A DNA stretch of 5,500 nucleotides, from the NCBI GenBank assembly GCA_011525185.1, contig WTIQ01000027.1, forward strand, positions 1 to 5,500. The letters are read 5' to 3'. Positions 1 through 5,500 of this stretch are shown one piece after another. The stretch is from Paracoccaceae bacterium. Its GTDB lineage: Bacteria > Pseudomonadota > Alphaproteobacteria > Rhodobacterales > Rhodobacteraceae. The translations under genes and the position numbers were made by a program. Each line of letters opens with the position of its first letter. Position 1 is the stretch's first letter. The notes below the pieces were generated by a model. That model worked only from the letters and a program-made list of their open reading frames with translations. It did not search any database and was not told the DNA's origin.

Positions 1-1
1 A

Positions 2-553
2 ACAATGTTTTACGAAAAACTATCAACTGCGCGCGCAGGCGTGAAAAATTTTAATGGCACAAAAGCAATCAATACGCCAATTGATAAGGTCGTGCAAGCG
101 CTCTATGACCCAGCAACATTGGGTCAATGGCTTGCTGGTCTCGTTCATGTTGATGTGCTCTCTCAACAGGGCACAAAACTGTGGGAGGCTGTGCCCGAAG
201 CATTTGAATTTTACCAATTATACAAATTGCAGTCCCCCATTTGGAATCGGGACTATGTGATCTCGGGTCATTGGACACTGGATCGCTTGGCCGATGGTGA
301 AGCGGATCTTTTTCTACAGTCAATTGGACGCTCCGATCATCCGATCAAAAAGGACCGAGTCAGAGGCGCATTGAACTTGCAAGTTTACCGATTAAAAGCG
401 CTTCCTGATGATCAAGGCACTGAAGTTGAAGTCGAGATTAACGTTGATCCTGCGGGAAACTTCCCTGTGTTTATTGTGAATTTATACGGCAGCAAATGGT
501 GCAAAAAGACCTTAGATGCGTTGGGAAAGACGATACATAATATGGGAGCATAA
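2..553 (+). CDS. START/SRPBCC-domain protein, 5' end off window
   Basis: This is the C-terminal portion of a START-type (SRPBCC helix-grip fold) protein. The family binds lipids or other hydrophobic ligands in a deep cavity; the ligand here is unknown. The frame is open to the left edge. Numbering from the ATG at position 5, the visible marks are a 'NTPIDKVVQALYD' segment (23-35) matching the 'DAPLDxVxxLLxD' region of the fold, an NRD motif at 81-83 after a tryptophan, and DPAGNFPVFIVN at 148-159, which fits the usual 'DPGGxxPxxxxN' near the C-terminus. Residues 2-18 resemble the 'VYxR...K.F.G' strand that normally lies well inside these roughly 200-residue proteins. The ATG at 5 is therefore probably an internal methionine, and the real start plus any signal peptide lies upstream. 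The gene ends at TAA 551-553 with no T-run terminator after it. The family call is fairly secure; the start is not visible. Confidence 0.75.
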   Translation, partial: TMFYEKLSTARAGVKNFNGTKAINTPIDKVVQALYDPATLGQWLAGLVHVDVLSQQGTKLWEAVPEAFEFYQLYKLQSPIWNRDYVISGHWTLDRLADGEADLFLQSIGRSDHPIKKDRVRGALNLQVYRLKALPDDQGTEVEVEINVDPAGNFPVFIVNLYGSKWCKKTLDALGKTIHNMGA

Positions 554-688
554 GCGACCTCACTGATTGCTCACATATACATAGACCTTTCTCCTTTGCG
601 CTCTTCACTGTTTTTAAAGCGATGATAGGGTTTTAAACTTGAGGTGCTTGCTGCCATCTGATGATTGAGATCGCAGGAAAACCCATGT

Positions 689-700
689 TTATCATGATAA
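689..700. promoter_or_regulatory. 12-bp perfect palindrome, possible operator
   Basis: TTATCATGATAA equals its own reverse complement. It ends 21 bp before a perfect TATAAT, which would suit a dimeric regulator acting on the downstream gene. No regulator can be named from the sequence. Short AT-rich palindromes also arise by chance. Confidence 0.3.
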
Positions 701-721
701 TTTATTTACCAATTCGTCGAC

Positions 722-727
722 TATAAT
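722..727 (+). promoter_or_regulatory. Candidate -10 box for the exported-protein gene
   Basis: This is an exact TATAAT in an AT-rich spacer. The hexamer 17 bp upstream (699-704, AATTTA) is a poor -35 match, so the promoter would need an activator or an alternative -35. Transcription from here would give a leader of roughly 140 nt before the ATG at 873. It is a weak prediction. Confidence 0.3.
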
Positions 728-746
728 TCACAATATTGTTTTAAAA

Positions 747-777
747 TTGACAGAATTGTCGCTGACATCCATCTTAT
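747..777 (+). promoter_or_regulatory. Candidate promoter with perfect TTGACA
   Basis: TTGACA at 747-752 matches the sigma-70 type -35 consensus exactly. The best -10 partner is TCTTAT at 772-777, four of six matches but at a long 19-bp spacing. It would start transcription about 85-90 nt before the ATG at 873. It competes with the TATAAT at 722-727 as the promoter, and neither is complete. Confidence 0.25.
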
Positions 778-862
778 TTTGTCCGATAGCTTACCTTATT
801 AAATATTTACTTAACTAATGCTTGCAGACCACAGCAACGATCCGAAACTGGATTTATCATAC

Positions 863-867
863 GGAGG
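863..867 (+). promoter_or_regulatory. Strong Shine-Dalgarno that sets the start at 873
   Basis: GGAGG lies 5 nt before the ATG at 873. The longer frame opening with TTG at 822 has no comparable site. This site, and the signal peptide that begins directly at the ATG, decide the start. Confidence 0.7.
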
Positions 868-872
868 CACTG

Positions 873-1262
873 ATGAGACGAATAAATATTCTGACGTGGT
901 TTTGCTTAATTATGACCTTTGCACTTACGACTTTGGGCTCACAAGCCAAAGAGGTGCATGAAACGGCATATTTAGAGCATAACTCGGACTTTATAACGAT
1001 AAAGTTTGAGTCAATTGATCCTCGTTTGCTGACAAATAAGAAGATACTTGTGCTGCTTATTTTAAACACACCTTATGATGTGCAACTCAAAACCTATGAA
1101 ATCGCATTGAAACCAATCTTGAGACGGCAATTTGTTTCGATCCCTTTACAATGGTACATTGCACCAACCTCGCACATCGAGGTGCGCTATGTTCCCAAAT
1201 GGAACGACGATACGAACTGCTTATATACTGGACATAACAAAGCCCAAATTTCAAATTGTTAA
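873..1262 (+). CDS. Small predicted exported protein of unknown function
   Basis: I do not recognise this 129-residue protein. Residues 1-25 form a typical Sec signal peptide: MRR, then a hydrophobic core from about 6 to 21, then a polar G-S-Q-A with likely cleavage after Ala25. The mature part of about 104 residues is mixed, with a hydrophobic patch at about 58-66 (ILVLLILNT) that looks like a beta strand rather than a membrane helix. It has only two cysteines, Cys116 and Cys129; the latter is the last residue, and the pair could form a disulfide in the periplasm. The frame extends upstream to a TTG at 822, but the GGAGG before 873 and the signal peptide favour 873. It is monocistronic in appearance, with AT-rich promoter-like sequence upstream and the convergent ATPase gene downstream. 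The coding call is moderate: signal peptide and ribosome site support it, but no homologue is recognised. Confidence 0.65.
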   Translation: MRRINILTWFCLIMTFALTTLGSQAKEVHETAYLEHNSDFITIKFESIDPRLLTNKKILVLLILNTPYDVQLKTYEIALKPILRRQFVSIPLQWYIAPTSHIEVRYVPKWNDDTNCLYTGHNKAQISNC

Positions 1263-1543
1263 AGTGAAGCGTAGAGAAGTGAAAGTTGGCCTCAAACTTA
1301 GAGCTGGATCAGCATAAAATCAAAGACCAACAGGGCAAAACCTGAAAGGATGCCAGAAAAAGTAGGTTCCAAGTTAAAAAACTGGAAAAATCAGGCTCAC
1401 CAGTGAATTCCATTCTAAAGACTTCCGCAATAGAAATTAACATCAAAAACACCCGTCCGTTGGCACCACTGGGCCCCGACTGCCTGCCCCCTCGGCAGGC
1501 GTGTTGTCCATAACTGGGGTTAACTTAGTTTTGGTCGAGCGCC
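1263..1543. other. Convergent intergenic spacer, no supported gene
   Basis: This 281-bp stretch separates the exported-protein gene (+) from the ATPase gene (-), which converge on it. Its left two thirds are AT-rich and featureless. The right part (about 1451-1519) is sharply GC-rich and contains a nested inverted repeat. Open frames of around 55-65 codons exist on both strands here, but none has a ribosome site, a signal peptide or a recognisable family, so I do not call them genes. Confidence 0.6.
1474..1519. repeat. GC-rich nested inverted repeat
   Basis: The core is a perfect 7-bp stem, GCCTGCC (1482-1488) against GGCAGGC (1494-1500), with a 5-nt loop. It can be extended by GAC (1478-1480) with GTC (1506-1508) and by CCCC (1474-1477) with GGGG (1516-1519). 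It lies 25-70 bp past the stop of the ATPase gene and after the convergent exported-protein gene. It could be a transcript-end hairpin, but neither strand has a following T-run, so it is not a standard rho-independent terminator. Confidence 0.5.
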
Positions 1544-2629
1544 CTAGTCTTTGGGAGAAAACATCTGACATTTATCTCGTGGTAAAGTGAGCCAAAATCG
1601 ACGCCCCTTTTCGGGAAGAAAGATATGGGGCATCGTTACAACGAGACGAGACCCATCGTCTTCCATTATAAATTCAATCAAGCTTTCGTGCCCCAAAAAC
1701 CGGCTCTTTTCAACGCGAGCCGCAGAGGGAGCCCCCCTTGACACGGTTGCTGCGGGACCATCGCCGCTTCTGTCAAAATCGATGTGCACATGCTGAGGCC
1801 GAAAGACAATTTCCAAAGGTGCCCCATCTGGGAGACCCGGTGCAAAAAAATCGCCAAATTTGGTTTTTGCGAGCGAACCTTTTACATTGGTGTTAATCAC
1901 GTTGATATCCGAAAAAAAGGCCATTGTTTCGCGATCAATTGGTGCATTATAAACGTTGTAGGGTGCACCCTTTTGTACGATCTCGCCATTGCGCATCAGC
2001 GCAATCTCATCTGCCATGCGCATCGCCTCTTCGGGCTCATGGGTGACCAACAAAACAGCAGTCCCTTCATCTTTCAAAATCGCCAGTGTCTCGTCACGAA
2101 TACCGTCGCGCAGCCGATTATCCAGTCCTGAAAAGGGTTCATCCATGAGCATGATTTTTGGACGCGCTGCGAGTGCACGGATCAGCGCAATCCGTTGCTG
2201 CTCGCCTCCAGACAGAACATGAGGGTACTCGTCTATAAAATGCTGAAGATTGACCCGGTTCAAAAGCTGGCGCACGCGCTCTCGTTGCTCCGCCCGTGAC
2301 CCTTTCATGGCATAGGCTACGTTTTCACCGACACTAAGATGTGGGAACAGAGCAAAGTCTTGAAACATCATGCCAACGGTGCGTTTCTCGGGTGCGATGT
2401 GGGTTGTGGGGCCACTCGCCTTGACACCATCGATCAAGATTTCACCACTGTCGAGCTGCTCCAAACCCGCGATAAGACGAAGCGTCGTTGACTTTCCACA
2501 ACCAGAAGGCCCTAAAAGACAGGTCACCTGCCCCGCTTTGAGACTCAATGAGACCTTAGAAACGATGACCTTTTCATCAATGGATTTGGAAACATCGTTT
2601 AATTCAAGACGGGGTCTGTCGTGTTGCAC
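1544..2629 (-). CDS. FbpC-like ABC transporter ATP-binding protein
   Basis: This 361-residue cytoplasmic ATPase would power an importer, by resemblance of the ferric-iron (FbpC) or related CUT1/FbpC type. All the main motifs are present: Walker A GPSGCGKST (40-48), Q-loop Gln90 in MMFQD, signature LSGGE (139-143), Walker B IMLMDE (159-164), D-loop SGLD (167-170) and the switch His197. The C-terminal region of about 130 residues, with VFRPQHV and SRFLGHESLIEF, fits the regulatory TOBE domain of this class, and full length is normal. The A-loop position carries Ile17 where an aromatic residue usually stacks on adenine. The start is a GTG at 2629-2627: an in-frame TAA at 2647-2645 leaves no earlier start, and the ribosome site is weak. 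It lies 51 bp after the SDR gene on the same strand, so it is probably translated from a shared transcript. No permease or binding-protein gene is in the window, so the substrate is unproven. Confidence 0.9.
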   Translation of the reverse strand: MQHDRPRLELNDVSKSIDEKVIVSKVSLSLKAGQVTCLLGPSGCGKSTTLRLIAGLEQLDSGEILIDGVKASGPTTHIAPEKRTVGMMFQDFALFPHLSVGENVAYAMKGSRAEQRERVRQLLNRVNLQHFIDEYPHVLSGGEQQRIALIRALAARPKIMLMDEPFSGLDNRLRDGIRDETLAILKDEGTAVLLVTHEPEEAMRMADEIALMRNGEIVQKGAPYNVYNAPIDRETMAFFSDINVINTNVKGSLAKTKFGDFFAPGLPDGAPLEIVFRPQHVHIDFDRSGDGPAATVSRGAPSAARVEKSRFLGHESLIEFIMEDDGSRLVVTMPHIFLPEKGRRFWLTLPRDKCQMFSPKD

Positions 2630-2680
2630 GTGATAACACCATGCTTAAAGGACTGAGGTTCAGACGCAGATCGCGCCCAG

Positions 2681-3460
2681 CTATAAAGTGGCGTTGATGG
2701 CACCACCATCCAACAGGATGTTTTGTCCCACCATGAATTTTGCCTGTTGTGAACATAAAAACGCACAGGCTGCCCCAAAATCCGCTGCTGATCCATAGGT
2801 CCCAGTTGGAATTGAGGCCGCACGTTCGGAGGCAATCTCCTCAATAGGCTTTCCTTCGCTGTCCGCGACGGACTGATCAAGGAAGGCAATGCGATCAGTT
2901 GCATGAACCCCTGGAAGAAGATTGTTGATATTCACGCCATGCGGCGCAACTTGCCGTGCTGTCCCTGCCACATAACCTGTCAGTCCTGCGCGAGCAGAGT
3001 TGGACAGACCAAGTACCGCAATGGGGGCCTTCACGGATTGAGATGTAATATTGACGACACGACCCCATTTTTTTTCAATCATTGAAGGTAATACACGCGT
3101 CATAAGCGCGATTGGCGTCAGCATATTGGCGTCAAGCGCCGCCAGAAAGTCGTCTCTTTGCCAATCACTCCACATGCCAGGGGGCGGCCCGCCCGCATTA
3201 TTAACCAAGATATCGGGCATACCTGCCGCATCAAGGACGCTGTCTTGACCATCCTGCGTTGTAATATCGGCAGCAACGGTTTGCACATTTACGTTATAAC
3301 GCACTCGGATCTCTTGCGCTGTGTTTTCAAGGGCCTCTGCACCTCGCGCATTTAGGACCAAGTCAACGCCAGCTTCTGCCAATGCAAGCGCGCATCCTCG
3401 CCCAAGGCCTTTGCTTGAAGCGCAAACAACTGCTAGCTTACCTGATATTCCGAGATCCAT
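2681..3460 (-). CDS. SDR-family oxidoreductase, 3-oxoacyl-ACP reductase-like
   Basis: This 259-residue short-chain dehydrogenase/reductase has a Rossmann fold with an altered glycine motif CASSKGLG (13-20), NNAG (87-90), the structural Asn112 and the active-site Ser140 in NITSQS. Arg39 after beta-strand 2 hints at NADP(H). The usual YxxxK catalytic pair is replaced by Ser153 and Arg157 (SNSAR). That pattern is typical of a known subgroup of beta-ketoacyl-ACP-reductase-like SDRs with imperfect catalytic and cofactor motifs, so the actual reaction is unknown. The C-terminal GQNILLDGGAINATL is the standard SDR ending. The start is the ATG at 3460-3458, with AGGGGG (3473-3468) placed 7 nt upstream. 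It is the first gene of a probable two-gene unit with the FbpC-like ATPase, and is transcribed away from the Hint-domain gene. Family assignment is secure; substrate is not. Confidence 0.9.
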   Translation of the reverse strand: MDLGISGKLAVVCASSKGLGRGCALALAEAGVDLVLNARGAEALENTAQEIRVRYNVNVQTVAADITTQDGQDSVLDAAGMPDILVNNAGGPPPGMWSDWQRDDFLAALDANMLTPIALMTRVLPSMIEKKWGRVVNITSQSVKAPIAVLGLSNSARAGLTGYVAGTARQVAPHGVNINNLLPGVHATDRIAFLDQSVADSEGKPIEEIASERAASIPTGTYGSAADFGAACAFLCSQQAKFMVGQNILLDGGAINATL

Positions 3461-3467
3461 TTACTAA

Positions 3468-3473
3468 CCCCCT
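3468..3473 (-). promoter_or_regulatory. Shine-Dalgarno of the SDR gene
   Basis: On the - strand, AGGGGG precedes the ATG at 3460 by 7 nt. It supports that start over later in-frame candidates. Confidence 0.6.
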
Positions 3474-3504
3474 AAAAGAAACTTGTTTGAGTTTTTGTGT
3501 ATCA

Positions 3505-3540
3505 CCGTGTCTGCACAAGGTCGAGACCTGCTTCACACGG
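3505..3540. repeat. Nested inverted repeat in the divergent spacer
   Basis: The outer arms CCGTGT (3505-3510) and ACACGG (3535-3540) are perfect complements. Inside them, AGGTC (3518-3522) and GACCT (3525-3529) form a second dyad around a GA centre. The two centres differ by only 1 bp. The element lies 45-80 bp upstream of the SDR start and about 135-170 bp upstream of the Hint gene. It could be an operator shared by the divergent genes or a hairpin in the SDR leader. Confidence 0.4.
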
Positions 3541-3575
3541 CTGAATATTCCCCTATTGCAATTAATACACAGTTT

Positions 3576-3602
3576 TTGATCCAAAATTTCCTTTGCTTTA
3601 AT
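3576..3602 (+). promoter_or_regulatory. Candidate promoter for the Hint-domain gene
   Basis: TTGATC (3576-3581) and TTTAAT (3597-3602) resemble -35 and -10 boxes, but the spacing is a short 15 bp. With 17-bp spacing the alternative -10, TAATAA (3599-3604), is a poor match. It is a low-confidence prediction in an AT-rich part of the spacer, about 75 bp before the ATG at 3676. Confidence 0.2.
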
Positions 3603-3675
3603 AATTAGAGCGTCATAGGCAAAATTATGTCAGTTAGTCTAAATAAGTTCCTAGTCGCGTGAGCATGGCCACAAA

Positions 3676-4653
3676 ATGAAAAATATTTTGGTATATCCTG
3701 CATCACAATTTTGCGTGCGCGAGGGGGCAAACGAAGGTGATGAGCTGTCGATTGCGACAGACGTAAGCTTGGATGACATATATATGCTCCAGCCATTGTC
3801 CCGTTTGCAACGGCTAAGCATTCGCATTTCAGACGCAGGTTTGATTGTTGATCCACGCACAGAGATTGGAAACTCAAGTAACGCGGTCTTTATAGACAGC
3901 CGCTTGATCTTTATCTCCGACGTGGGAGAAACCATAGAAGCGCTGACCTTGGTTGAAGTCGATGAAAATCAACTCATCAATAATATTTTTTTAATGCCGC
4001 TCTCAGAAGTCAACCTTGGCCTAAAATATCAACTGATCGAGATAGATATCGAAACCCAAGCGGAAAGATTCGCACAAACGGGATGCGTCTTTTTCGCAAA
4101 GGGGACCCGCATTTCAATACATGACGGCTCTTTGCGTACAATTGAAACATTGACAGCAGGTGACAAAGTGATCACCCGCGATGGGGGGATGCAAGAGATA
4201 CGATGGATAGGTCATCAAACCGTTCGTGCTGATGGCTAATTTGCCCCTGTGATCATCAAAAAAGGCGTATTGCACAACGAGGCTGACCTTATCCTCAGCC
4301 CTGAACATAGATTGTTCATTTTCCAAAGGCAGGACCAATTGGGCACTGGACGCGCCGAAACTCTTGTGCGCGTGCGCCATCTGGTAAACGGCAAGGATGT
4401 CGTTCGTATGGACGCAAGCTTCGTTGATTACTATCAAATTCTCTTTGATGAGCACCATATTATCTACGCCGAGGGCATCGCAGCAGAATCGATGCTGTTT
4501 AATCATCAAACAAAAGACTCAATTCCCAGCTCCTCCAACATTGGATTAGATCTTCACGAGCAAATGTATCCAGATTTTTTAGAAGCACCTGAAAATTTGT
4601 TACGCCGCTCAGATGCAATAGAACGTCTTCGTAAAGCCACGTTAAGCGAGTAA
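3676..4653 (+). pseudogene. Hint-domain protein gene interrupted by an in-frame TAA
   Basis: The frame reads as one protein of 325 codons plus a single internal stop (codon 188, 4237-4239). Residues 1-130 are the N-terminal region common in Rhodobacteraceae Hint proteins (VYPASQF, then 'LVEVDEN..INNIFLMPL'). The Hedgehog/intein-like domain starts at Cys137 (GCVFFAKGTRI), continues through GDKVITRDGG and IRWIG (175-179), meets the stop, and resumes at once with FAPVIIKKGVLHNEADLILSPEHRL (His211), then RHLVNG, LLFD-like ILFDEHHIIYAEG and ESMLF. Intact relatives self-process or are of unknown role; the function here is unproven. The start at 3676 is the first ATG after an in-frame TAG (3652-3654), and its ribosome site is weak. 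The 187-residue upstream product lacks most of the Hint fold. The remainder could only restart at GTG 4249, without a ribosome site. Readthrough or a sequence error remain possible. Confidence 0.8.
4237..4239 (+). other. Premature TAA inside the Hint domain
   Basis: The codons around it read D-G-stop-F-A-P-V, where relatives as I remember them have G-x-F-A-P with a variable residue at x. A single base change from a sense codon such as AAA, CAA, GAA or TCA would explain it. There is no frame change on either side, so an indel is not involved. The following base is T, a context that usually favours termination. Confidence 0.85.
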
Positions 4654-4666
4654 CTCTCTCGCCAAT

Positions 4667-4710
4667 CAAAGGTCATTTTAGACAAACTCATTCTTGAAAT
4701 GACCGCTTTG
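4667..4710 (+). terminator. Hairpin between the Hint gene and prfC, possible weak terminator
   Basis: GGTCATTT (4671-4678) pairs perfectly with AAATGACC (4697-4704). CAAA (4667-4670) pairs with TTTG (4707-4710) across a 2-nt bulge, and wobble pairs can extend the top of the stem. It begins 13 bp after the Hint-gene stop and ends 19 bp before prfC. No T-run follows, so it may be an inefficient terminator or a leader structure for prfC. Confidence 0.35.
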
Positions 4711-4729
4711 GCGGCATATACGCAGCGCT

Positions 4730-5500
4730 ATGTTAGATGTCGCAGACAACCAGCCCCCTCTACCGTCAGAGATTGCCCGACGCCGCACTTTTGCGATTAT
4801 TTCGCACCCTGATGCGGGTAAAACCACTTTGACCGAAAAATTTCTCCTTTTTGGGGGAGCGATACAAATGGCAGGTCAAGTGCGCGCCAAAGGCGAAGCG
4901 CGACGCACGCGCTCGGATTTCATGCAAATGGAAAAAGACCGCGGCATTTCGGTATCCGCCTCTGCAATGTCTTTTGACTATAAAAATTATCGTTTTAACC
5001 TTGTAGATACACCAGGTCATAGCGATTTTTCTGAAGATACCTATCGCACTCTCACAGCTGTTGATGCTGCCATTATGGTCATAGACGGAGCAAAAGGAGT
5101 CGAAAGTCAAACCCGCAAGTTGTTTGAAGTCTGTCGATTAAGAGACTTACCGATTTTGACGTTTTGCAACAAAATGGACCGCGAAAGCCGCGATATTTTT
5201 GAAATTATTGATGAAATTCAAGAAAATTTGGCGATCGACGTGACACCAGCGAGTTGGCCAATTGGAACAGGTCAGGATTTTTTGGGATGTTATGACATCT
5301 TAAATGATCGCCTAGAATTGATGGATCGAGCGGATCGGAATCGAGTTGCAGAAAGTATCGAAATCAATGGCTTGGAAGACCCACGTCTTGCAGAGTTCAT
5401 TCCTGCCCATCTGCTTGAAAAACTCCTAGCAGAGGTAGAGATCGCAAAAGAACTCTTGCCAGCCCTGGATGCTCAGGCGCTTTTGGAGGGAACATTAACC
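4730..5500 (+). CDS. prfC: Peptide chain release factor 3, 3' end off window
   Basis: RF3 is the translation GTPase that removes RF1 and RF2 from the ribosome after peptide release. The visible 257 residues are the GTPase domain and the beginning of the next region; full-length RF3 is about 530 residues. Motifs: P-loop SHPDAGKTT (25-33), RGISV in switch I (71-75), DTPGHSDF (93-100), NKMD (147-150), and the RF3-like SWPIG (175-179). The ARRRTFAIISHPDAGKTTLTEK opening is characteristic of RF3 rather than EF-G. The start ATG at 4730 is the first after an in-frame TGA at 4700-4702, but it has no clear Shine-Dalgarno. The frame is uninterrupted to the right edge. It lies 76 bp after the disrupted Hint gene, with a hairpin between them; it is not obviously linked to it in function. 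Confidence 0.95.
   Translation, partial: MLDVADNQPPLPSEIARRRTFAIISHPDAGKTTLTEKFLLFGGAIQMAGQVRAKGEARRTRSDFMQMEKDRGISVSASAMSFDYKNYRFNLVDTPGHSDFSEDTYRTLTAVDAAIMVIDGAKGVESQTRKLFEVCRLRDLPILTFCNKMDRESRDIFEIIDEIQENLAIDVTPASWPIGTGQDFLGCYDILNDRLELMDRADRNRVAESIEINGLEDPRLAEFIPAHLLEKLLAEVEIAKELLPALDAQALLEGTLT

Larger units (their letters stand above)
554..872. other. AT-rich intergenic spacer with palindromes and promoter-like boxes
   Basis: This 319-bp stretch contains no convincing gene. The left part (554-680) holds nothing I can name. The right part is very AT-rich and carries a perfect 12-bp palindrome (689-700), a perfect TATAAT (722-727), a 10-bp palindrome (730-739) and a perfect TTGACA (747-752). 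These sit upstream of the exported-protein gene that starts at 873, so this is probably its regulatory region. No strong rho-independent terminator for the preceding START-domain gene was found. Confidence 0.6.

Noticed and set aside
799..815. CtrA-like box, TTAA-spacer-TTAAC
   Set aside because: The two half-sites are separated by 8 nt instead of the 7 nt of the CtrA consensus, and the region is AT-rich enough to produce this by chance.
822..872. TTG at 822 as start of the exported-protein gene
   Set aside because: It adds 17 residues before a clean signal peptide and lacks a ribosome site, whereas the ATG at 873 has GGAGG 5 nt upstream.
1440..1510. Possible tRNA, because of CACCA-like and GC-rich stem sequence
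   Set aside because: No T-arm GGTTCRA motif, no matching acceptor stem and no cloverleaf could be formed.
1341..1519. Short open frames on both strands in the convergent spacer
   Set aside because: They have about 55-65 codons, no ribosome site and no recognisable domain; the GC-rich hairpin explains the odd residue composition.
1784..2131. Open frames on + opposite the ATPase gene
   Set aside because: They lie antisense to conserved ABC motifs and show no domain or ribosome site of their own.
3665..3679. Mini-ORF ATG-GCC-ACA-AAA-TGA overlapping the Hint start
   Set aside because: Four codons, no ribosome site and no sign of conservation; the ATGA overlap is most likely chance.
4766..5110. 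114-codon open frame on the - strand opposite prfC
   Set aside because: It is a shadow of the clearly recognisable RF3 GTPase domain and resembles no protein.

Overview
The window looks like chromosomal DNA from an alphaproteobacterium, most likely a marine member of the Rhodobacteraceae (Roseobacter group). The evidence is the type of Hint-domain protein, the FbpC-like transporter ATPase, the SDR subtype and the overall protein style. Base composition is moderate by eye, with AT-rich spacers. The taxonomic call is an inference from protein resemblance, not a database result.

Layout, left to right. (1) The 3' part of a START/SRPBCC-type lipid-binding-domain gene on + (2-553), whose N-terminus lies off the left edge. 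(2) A 319-bp AT-rich spacer with palindromes and a perfect TATAAT, then a small predicted exported protein of unknown function on + (873-1262), started at an ATG with a good GGAGG. (3) A 281-bp spacer between convergent genes, containing a GC-rich nested hairpin. (4) A probable two-gene unit on -: an SDR oxidoreductase of the 3-oxoacyl-ACP-reductase-like type (3460-2681), followed 51 bp later by an FbpC-like ABC transporter ATPase (2629-1544). (5) A 215-bp divergent spacer holding a nested inverted repeat. (6) A Hint-domain gene on + (3676-4653) cut by one in-frame TAA at 4237-4239. The reading frame continues intact and recognisable for another 138 codons, so this is a nonsense-disrupted gene. 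(7) A 76-bp spacer with a hairpin, then the 5' half of prfC, peptide chain release factor 3, on + (4730 to the right edge).

There is little sign that the window works as one system. prfC is housekeeping. The SDR and ATPase genes are probably co-transcribed, but no permease or binding protein accompanies the ATPase here. The START-domain and exported-protein genes appear to be independent units. I found no mobile element, CRISPR array, tRNA or rRNA. The strongest unusual observation is the single nonsense codon inside an otherwise conserved Hint domain. I do not see convincing evidence of a new multi-gene system.
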